The notes under the pieces are model-generated. The model saw only the letters and a program-made list of their open reading frames with translations, was not told where the DNA came from and searched no databases. The position numbers were made by a program, and so were the translations under genes. A stretch of 32,239 nucleotides of DNA, taken from assembly GCA_904420225.1 (NCBI GenBank), contig CAJFUP010000042.1, positions 1-32,239 of the forward strand, read 5' to 3'. This DNA is from an uncultured Lachnospiraceae bacterium (GTDB lineage: Bacteria; Bacillota; Clostridia; Lachnospirales; Lachnospiraceae). Positions 31,638 through 32,239 of the stretch are shown piece by piece. Position 1 is the first letter of the stretch. Each line of letters begins with the position of its first letter.

Positions 31638-32239
31638 TTACTCAAGGATAGATACAACTCTACCGGATCCTACTGTACGTCCGCCTTCACGGATAGCGAA
31701 ACGAAGACCCTGCTCCATAGCTACCGGATGGATCAGTTCGATGGTCATCTCCACATTGTCGCCAGGCATGCACATTTCTGTACCAGCAGGAAGCTCGCAA
31801 ACGCCTGTAACGTCAGTTGTTCTGAAATAGAACTGCGGTCTGTAATTGTTGAAGAAAGGAGTATGACGTCCACCTTCATCCTTTGTCAGAACGTAAACCT
31901 GAGCGGTAAACTTGTTGTGGCACTTTACAGAACCGGGCTTTGTCAGACACTGTCCTCTCTCGATCTCGTTTCTCTGAACACCACGAAGAAGAGCACCGAT
32001 GTTATCACCAGCCTGAGCCTCGTCAAGGAGCTTACGGAACATCTCAATACCTGTTACAACAACAGTTCTGTTCTCTTCCTTGATACCTACGATCTCAACG
32101 CTGTCGTTGAGATGAAGAGTACCACGCTCTACTCTACCTGTGGCAACTGTACCACGGCCTGTGATGGAGAATACATCCTCTACAGGCATCAGGAACGGCT
32201 TATCGGTATCACGTACAGGATCCGGAACGTAGGAGTCAA
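31638..32239 (-). CDS. tuf: Elongation factor Tu, N-terminus outside window
   Basis: Delivers aminoacyl-tRNA to the ribosome as a GTPase. The window holds the C-terminal 200 codons, starting [23 protein letters not shown] in sense reading and ending [11 protein letters not shown]. These cover domain II ([18 protein letters not shown], then [20 protein letters not shown]) and domain III ([20 protein letters not shown]). The GTP-binding domain lies beyond base 32239. The frame is intact and codon use is clean, as expected for a highly expressed gene. A strong terminator follows. Confidence 0.97.
   Translation of the reverse strand, partial: DSYVPDPVRDTDKPFLMPVEDVFSITGRGTVATGRVERGTLHLNDSVEIVGIKEENRTVVVTGIEMFRKLLDEAQAGDNIGALLRGVQRNEIERGQCLTKPGSVKCHNKFTAQVYVLTKDEGGRHTPFFNNYRPQFYFRTTDVTGVCELPAGTEMCMPGDNVEMTIELIHPVAMEQGLRFAIREGGRTVGSGRVVSILE

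Overview
The window looks like core chromosome of a low-to-mid GC Gram-positive anaerobe, most likely a clostridium of the Lachnospiraceae type. Supporting signs are strong AGGAGG-like ribosome sites, textbook TTGACA/TATAAT promoters with 17-bp spacers, pyruvate phosphate dikinase, a clostridial hexameric glutamate dehydrogenase, RNase J, IreB, an HPr-like protein, YitT and DUF4250/DUF1292 proteins. I see no phage, transposon, CRISPR array, tRNA or rRNA. The species cannot be read from the sequence alone.

Layout. 1-2439 (-): ppdK, lacking its last ~60 codons at the window edge. 2440-3452 (+): a promoter region, an orphan ArsR-type repressor and a DUF4250 protein. 3545-4549 (-): an AT-rich lipoprotein with six EF-hand-like calcium loops, followed by a 322-bp spacer holding a nested inverted repeat. 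4872-9292 (-): gdhA, a sodium-coupled NSS transporter and a zinc-ribbon polytopic membrane protein. 9422-21585 (-): an almost gap-free run of twelve genes, read in the order ireB, ruvX, DUF1292, RNase J, MltG-like stub, trmR, U32 (TrhP-like), M16C protease, era, recO, lipoprotein, glyS. It has a clear promoter before ireB and a clear terminator after glyS. 21700-23031 (-): mtaB. 23237-23470 (+): an HPr-like protein without the phosphorylatable His. 23568-27815 (-): sseB, an AEC transporter, a NifS-type cysteine desulfurase and thiI, likely one operon. 27980-28843 (+): an RlmI-like methyltransferase. 28847-31444 (-): a compact GH78-like hydrolase and yitT. 31638-32239 (-): the 3' part of tuf.

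How the genes work together. The central theme is translation and RNA maintenance: GlyRS, EF-Tu, Era, RNase J, an rRNA-type methyltransferase and several tRNA-modification routes. U32 plus TrmR would make 5-methoxyuridine at wobble U34, MtaB would make ms2t6A37, and NifS plus ThiI would make s4U8. Central metabolism is represented by ppdK and gdhA.

The least explained items are the His-less HPr-like protein, the calcium-loop lipoprotein, the MltG stub without a catalytic domain, the GH78 enzyme with Asp at the usual general-acid Glu position, the zinc-ribbon membrane protein sitting directly behind the glyS terminator, and several inverted repeats in leaders. I did not find a clearly novel multi-gene system. 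The candidates reported are individual odd genes and leader structures.
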